Part shown: positions 44,595-53,267 of the stretch, piece by piece | How positions within the stretch are numbered: the stretch's first letter is position 1 | Layout: each line of letters begins with the position of its first letter | NCBI GenBank assembly: GCA_900545315.1 | Contig: UQYM01000005.1 | Coordinates: forward strand, 1 to 64,000 | DNA length: 64,000 nucleotides | Direction: 5' to 3' | From: an uncultured Alistipes sp. | GTDB lineage: Bacteria > Bacteroidota > Bacteroidia > Bacteroidales > Rikenellaceae | Notes under the pieces: generated by a model | The model's input: only the letters and a program-made list of their open reading frames with translations | What the model was told of the DNA's origin: nothing | Database searches by the model: none | Made by a program: the position numbers and the translations under genes

Positions 44595-46994
44595 ATGATC
44601 CGCGATTTTCTCATGCTGCTGCGCCGTTATACGGCATCGTCTGTCCTGAATATTATCGGGATGGCACTGGCCTTTGCGTCGGCCTATCTGATCCTGGTTC
44701 AGGTCAATTTCGACATGTCCTACAACCGGAAAATCCCCAATGCTGAGAATATCTATCGGTTAGAAAGGACGCCAAGCCAAGGGGGGAGTTGGACTACGCT
44801 ATGGGATCGCTATGAGCCCGATGATCTCTGCGCCGGAATTCCTGAGATCGTAGCGGTTACGACAATCAGTCCGTACATGTTAATCCGGGACTATACCATC
44901 AACCGTAACAACAATGTTTATAATCTGAATATTCCGACCGCCGCCAGCGAACGGGAAGGGCTGGATATATTCGGACTCATTCCCGTTGCCGGATCATTCG
45001 ATCAGTTTACGGGACCTAACACCGCTATTGTTTCGGCCTCCTACGCCAAACAACATGGACTTTCGGTCGGAGATGTCTTGCACACCCAATCGAATGCCGA
45101 TTTCATGGACATTGACATTACGGCTCCGATTACGATCGTAGCGATCTATCAGGATATCCCTACCCCAAGCGATCTATCCAAGTGCAATCTAATCCTCGGC
45201 ATGCCGCCCAAGGAGCAGACCCGCCATGGCCAGTGCAATTATAACGCATTCATACAACTACAAGAAGGAGCCTCCCCGAAAGCGGTCACCGACAAGATCT
45301 TAACCCAACTACGCGACAAGTACACGAAAAGCGGCATGTCACCCGAGGAGATGGAATTTCAGCTCGGAATCAATACCTCTCGACTGAACAATCTGAAAGA
45401 TCTCTATTTTCACAGCAATAATGTGGAATTTGCCGCAAAGACAGGTAATCTGACTACAACCTACACCCTGTTGAGCGTTGCTATCTTGATTATTGTCATT
45501 GCCGGCATCAACTTTTTCAACTTCTTCCTGGCACTGGTTCCTTCGAGAATTCGGGCCTTCAATACCCGAAAGGTATTTGGAAGCTCCAACCTGCGCCTTC
45601 GGATAGGTGTCGTTGCCGAGACGCTCGGGCTGGTCATCCTGGCCCTGTTGATCGGAGCTGTCTTAGTGCTGCTCTTTGCAGACTCTCCCCTCTCCGACTA
45701 CATCACAACAGACATATTCTCCGCTGACAACCTCATGCTAACCATAGTCTTAATCGGCATCGTCTTACTCATCGGCGTTATCATCAGTCTCTATCCGGCC
45801 TATTACATCACCTCATTTCCACCGGCCTTAGTGACCAAGGGGAATTTTCAGTCCTCTGCATCGGGAATGCTTTTACGCAACATCCTGATCGGGATTCAAT
45901 TTGTTATCTCGACCGCACTGATCATTGTGACCCTGTTTATCAACCTGCAACACAGCTACATGATGAACTACGACATGGGATTCAACAAAGATGAGATCCT
46001 CACGGTGCAAATGAAGCCATTCAAAAGCTATGCTGCGATCGATGCCTTTACGGCCAAACTCAAACAAAACCCGATGATCGTCGATGTGACCTTTGCACAA
46101 GGAGATATTGTTGCACCACAAAGAACCAGTTGGACATATACGTATAACGACCAAAAGATCAGCCACACCTGTTATTTCGTATCATGGAATTTCCTGAAAG
46201 TCATGGGTATCGATATGGCCGAAGGACGAGATTTCACCAAAGATGACGAGAAACGTACCGGCGTATTTATCTTCAACGAAGAGGCCAAACGACAATTCGA
46301 ATTCAATCTCGAAGAGAATACGTTCAACGGTGGTCCTTTAGAATCAGCATCTTTAATCGGATTCTGTGCGGATTTCCATTTCAAACCGTTACAATACCAG
46401 ATCACGCCATTTGCATTCTGTGTGAGCAATTCCATTCAATGGGCGCAACTCTCTCACGCCTATATCCGCGTAGCTGCCGGGACCAACTATCGGGAGGCAA
46501 TGGATTACATCCACAAAACGGTTCATGAATTCGACCCTTCACTCAACGAAGAGACGATCCAGGTCAAAATGTTTGACGAGGAGTTGGGAGTATACTACGA
46601 AGCGGAAGAACGCCTCGCCAAACTGATCACCATCTTCACGCTGCTTTCGGTGGTGATCTCGATTATGGGGGTATTCGGCTTGGTACTGTTCGAGACCCAA
46701 TACCGCCGCAAAGAGATCGGCATCCGTCGGGTAAATGGAGCCTCCGTGCAGTCGATCCTCGAGATGTTCAACCTGCAATTCCTGCGCATCACGCTCATTT
46801 GTGCAGCGGTGGCCATTCCAATCAGCTACTACTTCGTCAATCGTTGGCTGACCGGATTCACGGCCCGCATGCCGATGTCCTGGTGGGTATTTGTCCTGGC
46901 TGTGGTGATCATCTGCCTCATTGTTGTCGGAACCGTTACCGCCCGCAGCTGGAAAGCTGCCAACGAAAACCCGATCAACTCGATCCAACACTAA
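44595..46994 (+). CDS. MacB/FtsX-type ABC transporter permease
   Basis: 799 residues. Two permease halves, each with a MacB-like periplasmic domain and FtsX helices: a first helix at 13-35, a periplasmic part to about 285, helices at 290-430, then the second periplasmic domain and final helices at 675-785. Typical segments are RRYTASSVLNIIGMALAFASAYLILVQ at the start and YRRKEIGIRRVNGAS in the last FtsX domain. Such permeases act as mechanotransmitters, not channels, pushing periplasmic substrates through TolC. The ATPase is a separate gene 116 bases downstream. Confidence 0.88.
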   Translation: MIRDFLMLLRRYTASSVLNIIGMALAFASAYLILVQVNFDMSYNRKIPNAENIYRLERTPSQGGSWTTLWDRYEPDDLCAGIPEIVAVTTISPYMLIRDYTINRNNNVYNLNIPTAASEREGLDIFGLIPVAGSFDQFTGPNTAIVSASYAKQHGLSVGDVLHTQSNADFMDIDITAPITIVAIYQDIPTPSDLSKCNLILGMPPKEQTRHGQCNYNAFIQLQEGASPKAVTDKILTQLRDKYTKSGMSPEEMEFQLGINTSRLNNLKDLYFHSNNVEFAAKTGNLTTTYTLLSVAILIIVIAGINFFNFFLALVPSRIRAFNTRKVFGSSNLRLRIGVVAETLGLVILALLIGAVLVLLFADSPLSDYITTDIFSADNLMLTIVLIGIVLLIGVIISLYPAYYITSFPPALVTKGNFQSSASGMLLRNILIGIQFVISTALIIVTLFINLQHSYMMNYDMGFNKDEILTVQMKPFKSYAAIDAFTAKLKQNPMIVDVTFAQGDIVAPQRTSWTYTYNDQKISHTCYFVSWNFLKVMGIDMAEGRDFTKDDEKRTGVFIFNEEAKRQFEFNLEENTFNGGPLESASLIGFCADFHFKPLQYQITPFAFCVSNSIQWAQLSHAYIRVAAGTNYREAMDYIHKTVHEFDPSLNEETIQVKMFDEELGVYYEAEERLAKLITIFTLLSVVISIMGVFGLVLFETQYRRKEIGIRRVNGASVQSILEMFNLQFLRITLICAAVAIPISYYFVNRWLTGFTARMPMSWWVFVLAVVIICLIVVGTVTARSWKAANENPINSIQH

Positions 46995-47110
46995 CACAAT
47001 ATTAACTGACAAAAACTCTATACACTGTCAACAATTCTTTCCAGTCTGCCTTGTATTTCTGAAAATAGGATAAAAATCAAAAAATACTAACACAATAAAA
47101 CCTTACTACT

Positions 47111-47797
47111 ATGCCGATGTTAAAAGTTGAAGAGCTCAAAAAAAGTTTCTTAACCGAAGAGATCGAAACCATCGCCTTAGACGGCGTGTCTTTTGAAGTA
47201 GAAGAGGGCGAATTTGTTGCGGTGATGGGGCCATCCGGATGTGGCAAATCTACCCTGCTTAACATTCTCGGTCTGTTGGACAATCCGACCAGTGGTCAAT
47301 ATTTTCTGCTGGATCGGGAGGTTGGAAATCTGCGCGAACGGGATCGGACCAAATTCCGTCGAGGACATATCGGATTTGTGTTCCAGTCGTTCAACCTGAT
47401 CGACGAACTCAACGTATTTGAGAATGTGGAGTTGCCATTGATCTATCTCGATGTCAAACCTTCGGAGCGCAAAAAACGGGTCAATGCCATTTTGCAACGT
47501 ATGGACATTGCTCATCGTGCCGCCCATTTTCCACAGCAACTCTCCGGAGGACAACAGCAACGTGTAGCCATTGCGCGAGCCCTGGTCTCCAATCCGAAAT
47601 TGATCCTGGCCGACGAGCCCACCGGTAACCTCGATTCGAAAAACGGACAGGAGGTTATGAACCTGCTTCAAGAACTCAATCGTGAAGGGACAACCGTCAT
47701 CATGGTCACCCACTCACAACACGATGCAGGCTTTGCAGGACGCACGCTCGGTCTTTTCGACGGAAAGTTGGTCACCGACGTCACCAAACGTCTGTAA
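47111..47797 (+). CDS. LolD/MacB-type ABC transporter ATPase
   Basis: 228 residues: Walker A GPSGCGKST, signature LSGGQQQR, Walker B LILADEPTGNLDS, and the H-loop VTHSQHD. The TGNLDS form marks the LolD/MacB/FtsE group. It powers the FtsX-type permease upstream. Last gene of the TolC-HlyD-permease-ATPase operon; a terminator follows. Confidence 0.94.
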   Translation: MPMLKVEELKKSFLTEEIETIALDGVSFEVEEGEFVAVMGPSGCGKSTLLNILGLLDNPTSGQYFLLDREVGNLRERDRTKFRRGHIGFVFQSFNLIDELNVFENVELPLIYLDVKPSERKKRVNAILQRMDIAHRAAHFPQQLSGGQQQRVAIARALVSNPKLILADEPTGNLDSKNGQEVMNLLQELNREGTTVIMVTHSQHDAGFAGRTLGLFDGKLVTDVTKRL

Positions 47798-47886
47798 ATC
47801 CGACTGACCAACTCAACTTGCCAACAGAGCATTTGTTTCAAGACTCTCCCAACTTAATTTTTTTTCATAACACACAATTGATTGGG

Positions 47887-47918
47887 AAGCCGTCCGATCT
47901 GAATCGGACGGCTTTTTT
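47887..47918 (+). terminator. Terminator after the ABC export operon
   Basis: AAGCCGTCCGAT / ATCGGACGGCTTTTTTAT with a 4-base loop. Confidence 0.92.
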
Positions 47919-48033
47919 ATTGATATAACCATTACACAAAATGTCGTCCCGCCTATTACCATCCATGACAAAACTCCTTGTTCCGGCAACAGACCATGGA
48001 GGAAACCTCTCAAAACATTTACCAACAGCCTGC

Positions 48034-48063
48034 TTGGGCATGCTCCAAAAAATATTACCTTTG
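48034..48063 (+). promoter_or_regulatory. Promoter of the acyltransferase gene
   Basis: TTG at 48034-48036, 19-base spacer, TACCTTTG at 48056-48063; start expected near 48070, 80 bases before the ATG. Apart from this and the terminator at 47887, the 350 bases between the genes hold nothing I can identify. Confidence 0.6.
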
Positions 48064-48150
48064 TTATGGTTGCCTTCACATTGAATCCGGCAATAACCAT
48101 CCTCAATCAAGGGACTCTCTCCCTCAAAATATTTTCTGGCACAAAACCCT

Positions 48151-49251
48151 ATGGAAAATAGTCGTATTGTCTTTTTGGATTATCTGCGCGTGATCGCCTG
48201 CCTGATGGTGATTATCGTACACTGTGTCGAACCTTTTTATCTGGGAGGCGAAGGCACGCTGATCCAAAACTGGAACGACGGATTCTGGTGTACCGTCATT
48301 GATTCTGCACTGCGTGCTGCTGTTCCTCTGTTCGTGATGGCCTCCAGCTACCTGCAATTCCCCGTGAAATACGATACCCTGACCTTCTTCAAAAAGAGAT
48401 TGGTCCGCGTTGGTGTTCCCTTTGTGATCTTCTCGCTGCTCTATACCCTCATTCCACTATACGGTACAGAGGGCTTTCAACCGACGCTCAACGTACAGCG
48501 TGTTTTGCTCAATTTTGTCGGTTCGGCAGGCCACCTTTGGTTCATATACATGCTGCTGGGACTCTATCTGTTGATGCCAATGCTCTCCCCCTGGATCGAA
48601 AAAATTTCTAAAAAGGAAGAGCAAATCTTTCTGATTCTTTGGGGTTTCACCACCACCATTCCGTTTTTCCGACTGCTGGCCCAATCGCTGTTCGGTCTTC
48701 CCGAAGTGTGGGGTGAAGCCAGCTGGAACGAGTTCGGAACCTTCTATTATGTCAGCGGTTTTGTGGGGTATATGGTGCTGGGACACTATTTCCGCAAACA
48801 TGTAGGTGCCTTGAGCTGGGGAAAGACACTCTCCTGGGCGGCAATCTTGTGGATCATCGGATACGCCATTACGGCGGGCGGATTTTGGCAAGCGATGCCC
48901 AAAACGTTTCCCGTTTCCGACAAAATCGACCTGGCAATTCGCATGGAGACCACCTGGGGCTTTTGCAGCACCGGCGTCATGCTGACAACGGTCGCCTACT
49001 TCCTCGTGATCCGTAAAATTACGGCGACAGGGTGGTTCTACCGCCGGTTTATTCTGCCGGTCTCAAAACTCAGTTACGGCATGTACCTGATGCACATCTT
49101 TATTCTGGTACCGACATTTGCCTGGGTCACCTCGTGGGGGATCGGAACTCCAGCGACCATTTTCGTATCGGCTCTCCTGACCTTTTTGCTCTGTGCCGGC
49201 ATAGCACGACTGATCTCCCTCCTGCCGAAAAGCAAATACCTGATCGGCTAA
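48151..49251 (+). CDS. Acyltransferase 3 family membrane protein
   Basis: 366 residues with about ten membrane helices. It starts with the family signature DYLRVIACLMVIIVH, the Arg and His spaced as in acyltransferase 3 proteins (OafA/WecH type). These enzymes move acetyl or other acyl groups to sugars or peptides on the far side of the membrane. It lacks the SGNH domain of larger members. The target is unknown. Monocistronic, with its own promoter. Confidence 0.86.
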   Translation: MENSRIVFLDYLRVIACLMVIIVHCVEPFYLGGEGTLIQNWNDGFWCTVIDSALRAAVPLFVMASSYLQFPVKYDTLTFFKKRLVRVGVPFVIFSLLYTLIPLYGTEGFQPTLNVQRVLLNFVGSAGHLWFIYMLLGLYLLMPMLSPWIEKISKKEEQIFLILWGFTTTIPFFRLLAQSLFGLPEVWGEASWNEFGTFYYVSGFVGYMVLGHYFRKHVGALSWGKTLSWAAILWIIGYAITAGGFWQAMPKTFPVSDKIDLAIRMETTWGFCSTGVMLTTVAYFLVIRKITATGWFYRRFILPVSKLSYGMYLMHIFILVPTFAWVTSWGIGTPATIFVSALLTFLLCAGIARLISLLPKSKYLIG

Positions 49252-49313
49252 CCATTTTTTCCATTTCACATCAGTTGGCACATCTATCCGACCGATCCAC
49301 CTGACCACCTTCG

Positions 49314-49352
49314 AATAAAAAACGCTGCCTCGTGGCGTAACGAGACAGCGTA
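49314..49352 (-). terminator. Terminator of the 49379-50110 gene
   Basis: On the minus strand CGCTGTCTCGT / ACGAGGCAGCG followed by TTTTTTATT. Confidence 0.85.
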
Positions 49353-49378
49353 AAGGTAAGGTAACAACCGAAAATCTT

Positions 49379-50110
49379 CTACCGCAAATTCGGGAAGGGC
49401 AACCGGTAGGTGACAGAAAACTTTCTGCCATTGATTTCGACAGCTCTTCGATACGACAACGACGAGAGCAATTTTAACAAATTGTCGAATTCCGACTTGG
49501 GAATATATACACTATAAAGATTCGGGTTTATGGATACGGTCGTCTTATCGTTCAGGTCCGGCCACCCCTCCGGCCAAGCCACAGGCTTTTCAGCCGAATG
49601 GTCGAAACGTGTCAGCATCACCTCCACCGTATCCGGCAGCCATTTTTCGGCCTGATCGTTCCGGTAGTTCACCAGCTGGTCGTACACCGACAAGAAGGCT
49701 TCTGGCGTACGAGCTCTACTCGTTTCATCCTGCTGGAGATCGCCATACACCGTCTTCATCCGTACGGTATCCGAGACCAACATCAGATAATTGGTCGGCA
49801 TATCGGTCGCTTGCGAAGCCGCAATATAATCCGGTAGGTCAAGCAGCTCCTGCGATATCTGCAATTGGTTCCACAACGCGTTCAGCTGGGTCGAATCCAA
49901 CTTCACGGAAAAATAGCCGTCCGGATTTTTATAAATCACATCTCCCCGTTCATAAATGGCGATTGTGGGGACATCCGAGCCAATCACCATCAGCCAGGGG
50001 TCTGTCACGGTCAGTACGACGTATGGAACGCCGTACTCATCTTGCCAATGTCTCGCGAGGGCATAATTTGCCACGAGCATGACGATCAACAACATCACGA
50101 TCTTTTTCAT
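49379..50110 (-). CDS. Secreted protein of unknown function
   Basis: 243 residues from the ATG at 50110, which starts a signal peptide (MKKIVMLLIVMLVANYALA). The mature protein has no family I recognise. It contains WPEGWPDLND, a beta-rich central part and a basic C-terminus (GRKFSVTYRLPFPNLR). Monocistronic on the minus strand with its own terminator. Probably periplasmic. Confidence 0.65.
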   Translation of the reverse strand: MKKIVMLLIVMLVANYALARHWQDEYGVPYVVLTVTDPWLMVIGSDVPTIAIYERGDVIYKNPDGYFSVKLDSTQLNALWNQLQISQELLDLPDYIAASQATDMPTNYLMLVSDTVRMKTVYGDLQQDETSRARTPEAFLSVYDQLVNYRNDQAEKWLPDTVEVMLTRFDHSAEKPVAWPEGWPDLNDKTTVSINPNLYSVYIPKSEFDNLLKLLSSLSYRRAVEINGRKFSVTYRLPFPNLR

Positions 50111-50489
50111 AGCAGCCGTTTTAACGATGTTCGACCTGCATAAGGTACAAAAACAGAACAAATTCACAACGAAGAGACGATCCAATTGGCCTGTTTTCAA
50201 GAGAGTTGACCGCTAAGCCGGGTAATTATTCGTTTACGAGACAGCACGCTGAACTGGGAAACAAAAAAGGGCTATGCAAAAAACGGGAACAAAAAGAGAC
50301 CGGAATACTGAAAAAGGAATCGGTCCAGGCTTCACAACGAGGTACTCCTCACCGAGAGACAGCTACAGAAGCACCACCCAGACGATCGGTCCGGGCTTCA
50401 CAACAAGGCGCTCCCCACCCCGAACGACCGGGAAACTTATAAAAACAAAGAACGCTGACAATCAAATTGATTATCAGCGTCTTATTTCG
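50111..50489. other. Intergenic region
   Basis: Contains the upstream region of the secreted protein gene and, at 50330-50440, two diverged copies of a text of the form TCGGTC(C)(A/G)GGCTTCACAAC, about 60 bases apart (near 50322 and 50385). No gene supported. Confidence 0.4.
50440..50483 (-). terminator. Terminator of tRNA-Lys
   Basis: On the minus strand GACGCTGATAATCA / TGATTGTCAGCGTTC, then TTTGTTTTT, directly after the tRNA. Confidence 0.8.
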
Positions 50490-50562
50490 TGATCCGTCTG
50501 GGGCTCGAACCCAGGACCCCAACATTAAAAGTGTTGTGCTCTACCAGCTGAGCTAACGAATC
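50490..50562 (-). tRNA. tRNA-Lys (anticodon TTT)
   Basis: 73 bases fold as a full cloverleaf on the minus strand: acceptor GATTCGT / ACGGATC with discriminator A, D-arm with GCTGGTAGAGC, anticodon stem CAACA/TGTTG with loop CTTTTAA, and T-arm GGGTTCGAGCCCC. CCA is not encoded, as is usual in Bacteroidetes. Confidence 0.95.
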
Positions 50563-50770
50563 TCCGTTTTCGTGGTGCAAAGATAAACAGTTTTTTCTTT
50601 ATCCCAAAAAAAATCGATCAGTTTCCCAATATTTACTATGTTTTCGCTCCGTAGAGCGGTTCAGAAGGCTTTCAAACAAGGATTTGCACCCAAAAATTTT
50701 TATATCTAATTTTATAAAGTTTTATACGAACCGTTCAAAACATATTTTTCACACCCAAACACCATCCAAT

Positions 50771-51625
50771 ATGAACCGTTTTCACCTGCTGCTTACACGT
50801 CTGCTCTGTCTGTTTGGCCTCCTGACCCTGTCCATCACCACCCTGTCGGCACAACGTCCTGCCGGAACAATCAAAATATTGGCGGTCGGGAACAGCTTTT
50901 CCGATGATGGAGTCGAATACCTCGATGAATTGGCCCAGGCTGCCGGAATCAAACTGATCATAGGCAACCTCTACATTGGGGGGTGCTCGCTGGAACGACA
51001 CTGGAACAATGTACGCAATGAGCTTCCGGCTTATGATTATCGGAAAAATGTCGAAGGGCACCAAACCAACACGCCAAAAACGACCCTTCAAGAGGCCTTA
51101 CAAGATGAAGAGTGGGATTATATCACCGTACAGCAGGTGAGCCAAAATTCGGGGCTTTATGACACCTATTACCCCTATATCGACTCGCTGTTGACCTACC
51201 TGAAGGCCCATGCACGCAATCCGGAGGTTGAGTTTGCCATTCATCAGGTATGGTCTTATGCCTGGAACTCGACCCATCCGGGGTTTGCCAACTACGACAA
51301 CAACCAATTGAAGATGTATCGGGACATTGTCGAAACGGTGGATAAGGTGGCCCGCAAAGAGAAGATCCGCATCATCATTCCGTCGGGTACCGCCATTCAA
51401 ACGGGACGCACCCTGATGGGGGACCGCATGAACCGGGACGGTTTTCATTTGGGATGGGGCTTGGGGCGTTACCTGGCGGCCTGCACCTGGTTTGAGACCT
51501 TTCTTGGCCCCGTAAACGGCAATTCATACCGGCCGGAGGGGGTCACCCCGCAAGAGGCCACGATTGCTCAACGCATTGCCCATATTGCGGTACTGCACCC
51601 CGATGAGCCCGGAGAGTTGCAATAA
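50771..51625 (+). CDS. DUF4886 (SGNH-like) secreted protein
   Basis: 284 residues from the ATG at 50771, which begins a signal peptide ending TLSAQ near residue 28. Contains the family blocks ILAVGNSFSDDGVEYL (putative nucleophile Ser in GNSFS), the QQVSQNSG block, and NRDGFHLGWGLGRYLAA, where Asp and His match the SGNH-hydrolase end of the triad. DUF4886 proteins are probable esterases acting on glycan acyl groups, by fold analogy only. It is monocistronic. Confidence 0.78.
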   Translation: MNRFHLLLTRLLCLFGLLTLSITTLSAQRPAGTIKILAVGNSFSDDGVEYLDELAQAAGIKLIIGNLYIGGCSLERHWNNVRNELPAYDYRKNVEGHQTNTPKTTLQEALQDEEWDYITVQQVSQNSGLYDTYYPYIDSLLTYLKAHARNPEVEFAIHQVWSYAWNSTHPGFANYDNNQLKMYRDIVETVDKVARKEKIRIIIPSGTAIQTGRTLMGDRMNRDGFHLGWGLGRYLAACTWFETFLGPVNGNSYRPEGVTPQEATIAQRIAHIAVLHPDEPGELQ

Positions 51626-51697
51626 TGTTGGCCAAAAAGTTAATCTTCGACAAATCCACTAAAAGAGAATAACCGGCATTCCCTTTTGACCAGCCTC

Positions 51698-51746
51698 GCA
51701 CGAAGCACGAAGCACGAAGCACGAAGCACAAAGTATAAAGTATAAA
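51698..51746. repeat. Array of seven 7-bp units
   Basis: Four exact GCACGAA, one GCACAAA, and two GTATAAA units in perfect phase, consensus GYAYRAA. Directly downstream of the DUF4886 gene. Confidence 0.9.
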
Positions 51747-51957
51747 GTTCGCCCCCCACTCCCTGCCACCACACGGCATTCCTTCAGCAGCCGGCGGGTC
51801 CGACTCTCACTAAGCCTCATTGAGGGCTCACAAGAGCAATCGCCCCCCAACCAGTCAGGCTGCGAAAGAGCCATTCCAGAGTGGCGAGGGGCATAACCCC
51901 TCTTCATTGCAAGCCACAGGCACAAACAGAGACAGGGGGGAAAATTGATACAATTTG

Positions 51958-52001
51958 CAAAAAAGCAGCGAGAGGAAACAGAGTGTTTCCTCTCGCTGCT
52001 G
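51958..52001 (-). terminator. Terminator downstream of rnhA
   Basis: AGCAGCGAGAGGAAAC / GTTTCCTCTCGCTGCT, with the T-run on the minus strand. Confidence 0.85.
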
Positions 52002-52182
52002 TATTCTAAAAGTTGCAAACTGTCTTGATCAACTCTATCGGCCTTTTATTGTTGCTAAAAACGCACCTTAGGTTCTCCCCTTCGCAAGCAACCAATACCC
52101 GAATAACGCAAACCGATCCTTTTCTCCGCTTCGCGAGTATTCCGCGAGATAGATTTGCCCGAAGTCCTATACTAATGAAGAT

Positions 52183-52656
52183 TCAGAGCAGGGTATTCGG
52201 TGTATCCCCACGATAACCAACATCCTCGATCAGATTCCCGGAGGAGGATGCAGCCACTGCCAGACGGTCACAACGTTCGTTTTCGGGGATTTCAGCGTGG
52301 CCCTTGACCCACACGAAACGGACATGATGCCGCCGATACACCGACAGGAAGCGTCGCCACAAATCGGGATTTTTCTTATCCTTAAAGCCCTTCTTCTCCC
52401 AGCCGAAGACCCAACCTTTCGAGACGGCATCGACCACATATTTGGAATCGGAATAGATGGTCACCTCACAGCCATCGTTTTTGAGGGCCTCCAAACCGAC
52501 GATCACCGCCATCAGCTCCATTCGGTTATTGGTGGTGTGGGCATACCCGCAACTCAACTCTTTACGATAGGGTCCACTCATCAACACCACCCCATAGCCA
52601 CCCGGACCGGGATTTCCGAGAGCCGAGCCATCGGTATACATGGTTATTACTGCCAT
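52183..52656 (-). CDS. rnhA: Ribonuclease HI
   Basis: 157 residues from the ATG at 52656 (MAVITMYTDGSALGNPG); the upstream frame adds 12 non-family residues. The active-site acids are in YTDGS (Asp9), NNRMELMA (Glu) and IYSDSKYV (Asp), and the last in NERCDRLA (Asp). It cleaves RNA in RNA-DNA hybrids in the cytoplasm. The basic handle region (GWEKKGFKDKKNPDLW) is present. Transcribed after the DksA-like gene on the same strand, about 110 bases apart. Confidence 0.95.
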   Translation of the reverse strand: MAVITMYTDGSALGNPGPGGYGVVLMSGPYRKELSCGYAHTTNNRMELMAVIVGLEALKNDGCEVTIYSDSKYVVDAVSKGWVFGWEKKGFKDKKNPDLWRRFLSVYRRHHVRFVWVKGHAEIPENERCDRLAVAASSSGNLIEDVGYRGDTPNTLL

Positions 52657-52768
52657 TATCAGATCTGCACATTCGACGAAAAAAGAGGGCACAACACCCT
52701 CTTTTCTCTATAATTAAACACACCTCACACGTACAAGAGACCTTGTCAGGCACTTTCTCTCCGGACAA

Positions 52769-53152
52769 TTAACGATGACGGTCCTTAGCCTCAATACAAA
52801 GCGTTGCATGCGGCACAATCCGCAAACGCTCCTTAGGGATCAGCTTACCGGTTTCTCGACAGATACCATAGGTTTTATTTTCGATGCGCACCAAAGCTGC
52901 CTCCAAATGCTGAATAAATTTCAGCTGGCGCTGAGCCAAACGGCCCGACTCCTCTTTGGACAGCGTAAACGCACCCTCCTCCAGCACCTTGAAGGTCGGT
53001 GAGGTATCTTCGATATCGTTGCTCGACGTATGAGTAATCGTGGAGCGCAACAGATCGTAATCGGTCTTTGCCTTCTCCAGCTTATCCAAAATTATCTTCT
53101 TAAATTCGAGTAACTCTTCATCCGAGTACCGAGTTTTTTCATGCTCTGACAT
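52769..53152 (-). CDS. TraR/DksA family protein with reduced zinc finger
   Basis: 127 residues: a charged coiled-coil hairpin (about 1-88) and the C-terminal DksA/TraR finger region YGICRETGKLIPKERLRIVPHATLCIEAK. Only two of the four zinc-binding cysteines remain (CxxT ... CxxA). DksA-type proteins enter the RNA polymerase secondary channel and modulate transcription with ppGpp. It lies 115 bases downstream of ileS on the same strand, a linkage I recall as usual in Bacteroidetes. Confidence 0.85.
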   Translation of the reverse strand: MSEHEKTRYSDEELLEFKKIILDKLEKAKTDYDLLRSTITHTSSNDIEDTSPTFKVLEEGAFTLSKEESGRLAQRQLKFIQHLEAALVRIENKTYGICRETGKLIPKERLRIVPHATLCIEAKDRHR

Positions 53153-53267
53153 GGCTCAAAAAATTTATTTTTCCCAGACCATTAAAATGATCTTTTTATA
53201 AAGATATAAATTAATTTCTGAATAAACCAAACTTTTCACGCACGGCAGAGCAAAAACTTCCCGGTTG

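Larger units (their letters stand above)
51626..52182. other. Intergenic region with heptamer array and terminator
   Basis: No gene supported. Holds a 49-bp array of heptamers (51698-51746) and the terminator of rnhA. Open frames across the array are repeat translations. Confidence 0.6.

Noticed and set aside
51543..52018. Minus-strand frames of 78 and 119 codons
   Set aside because: They run through the heptamer array and the rnhA terminator; their content is repeat translation.
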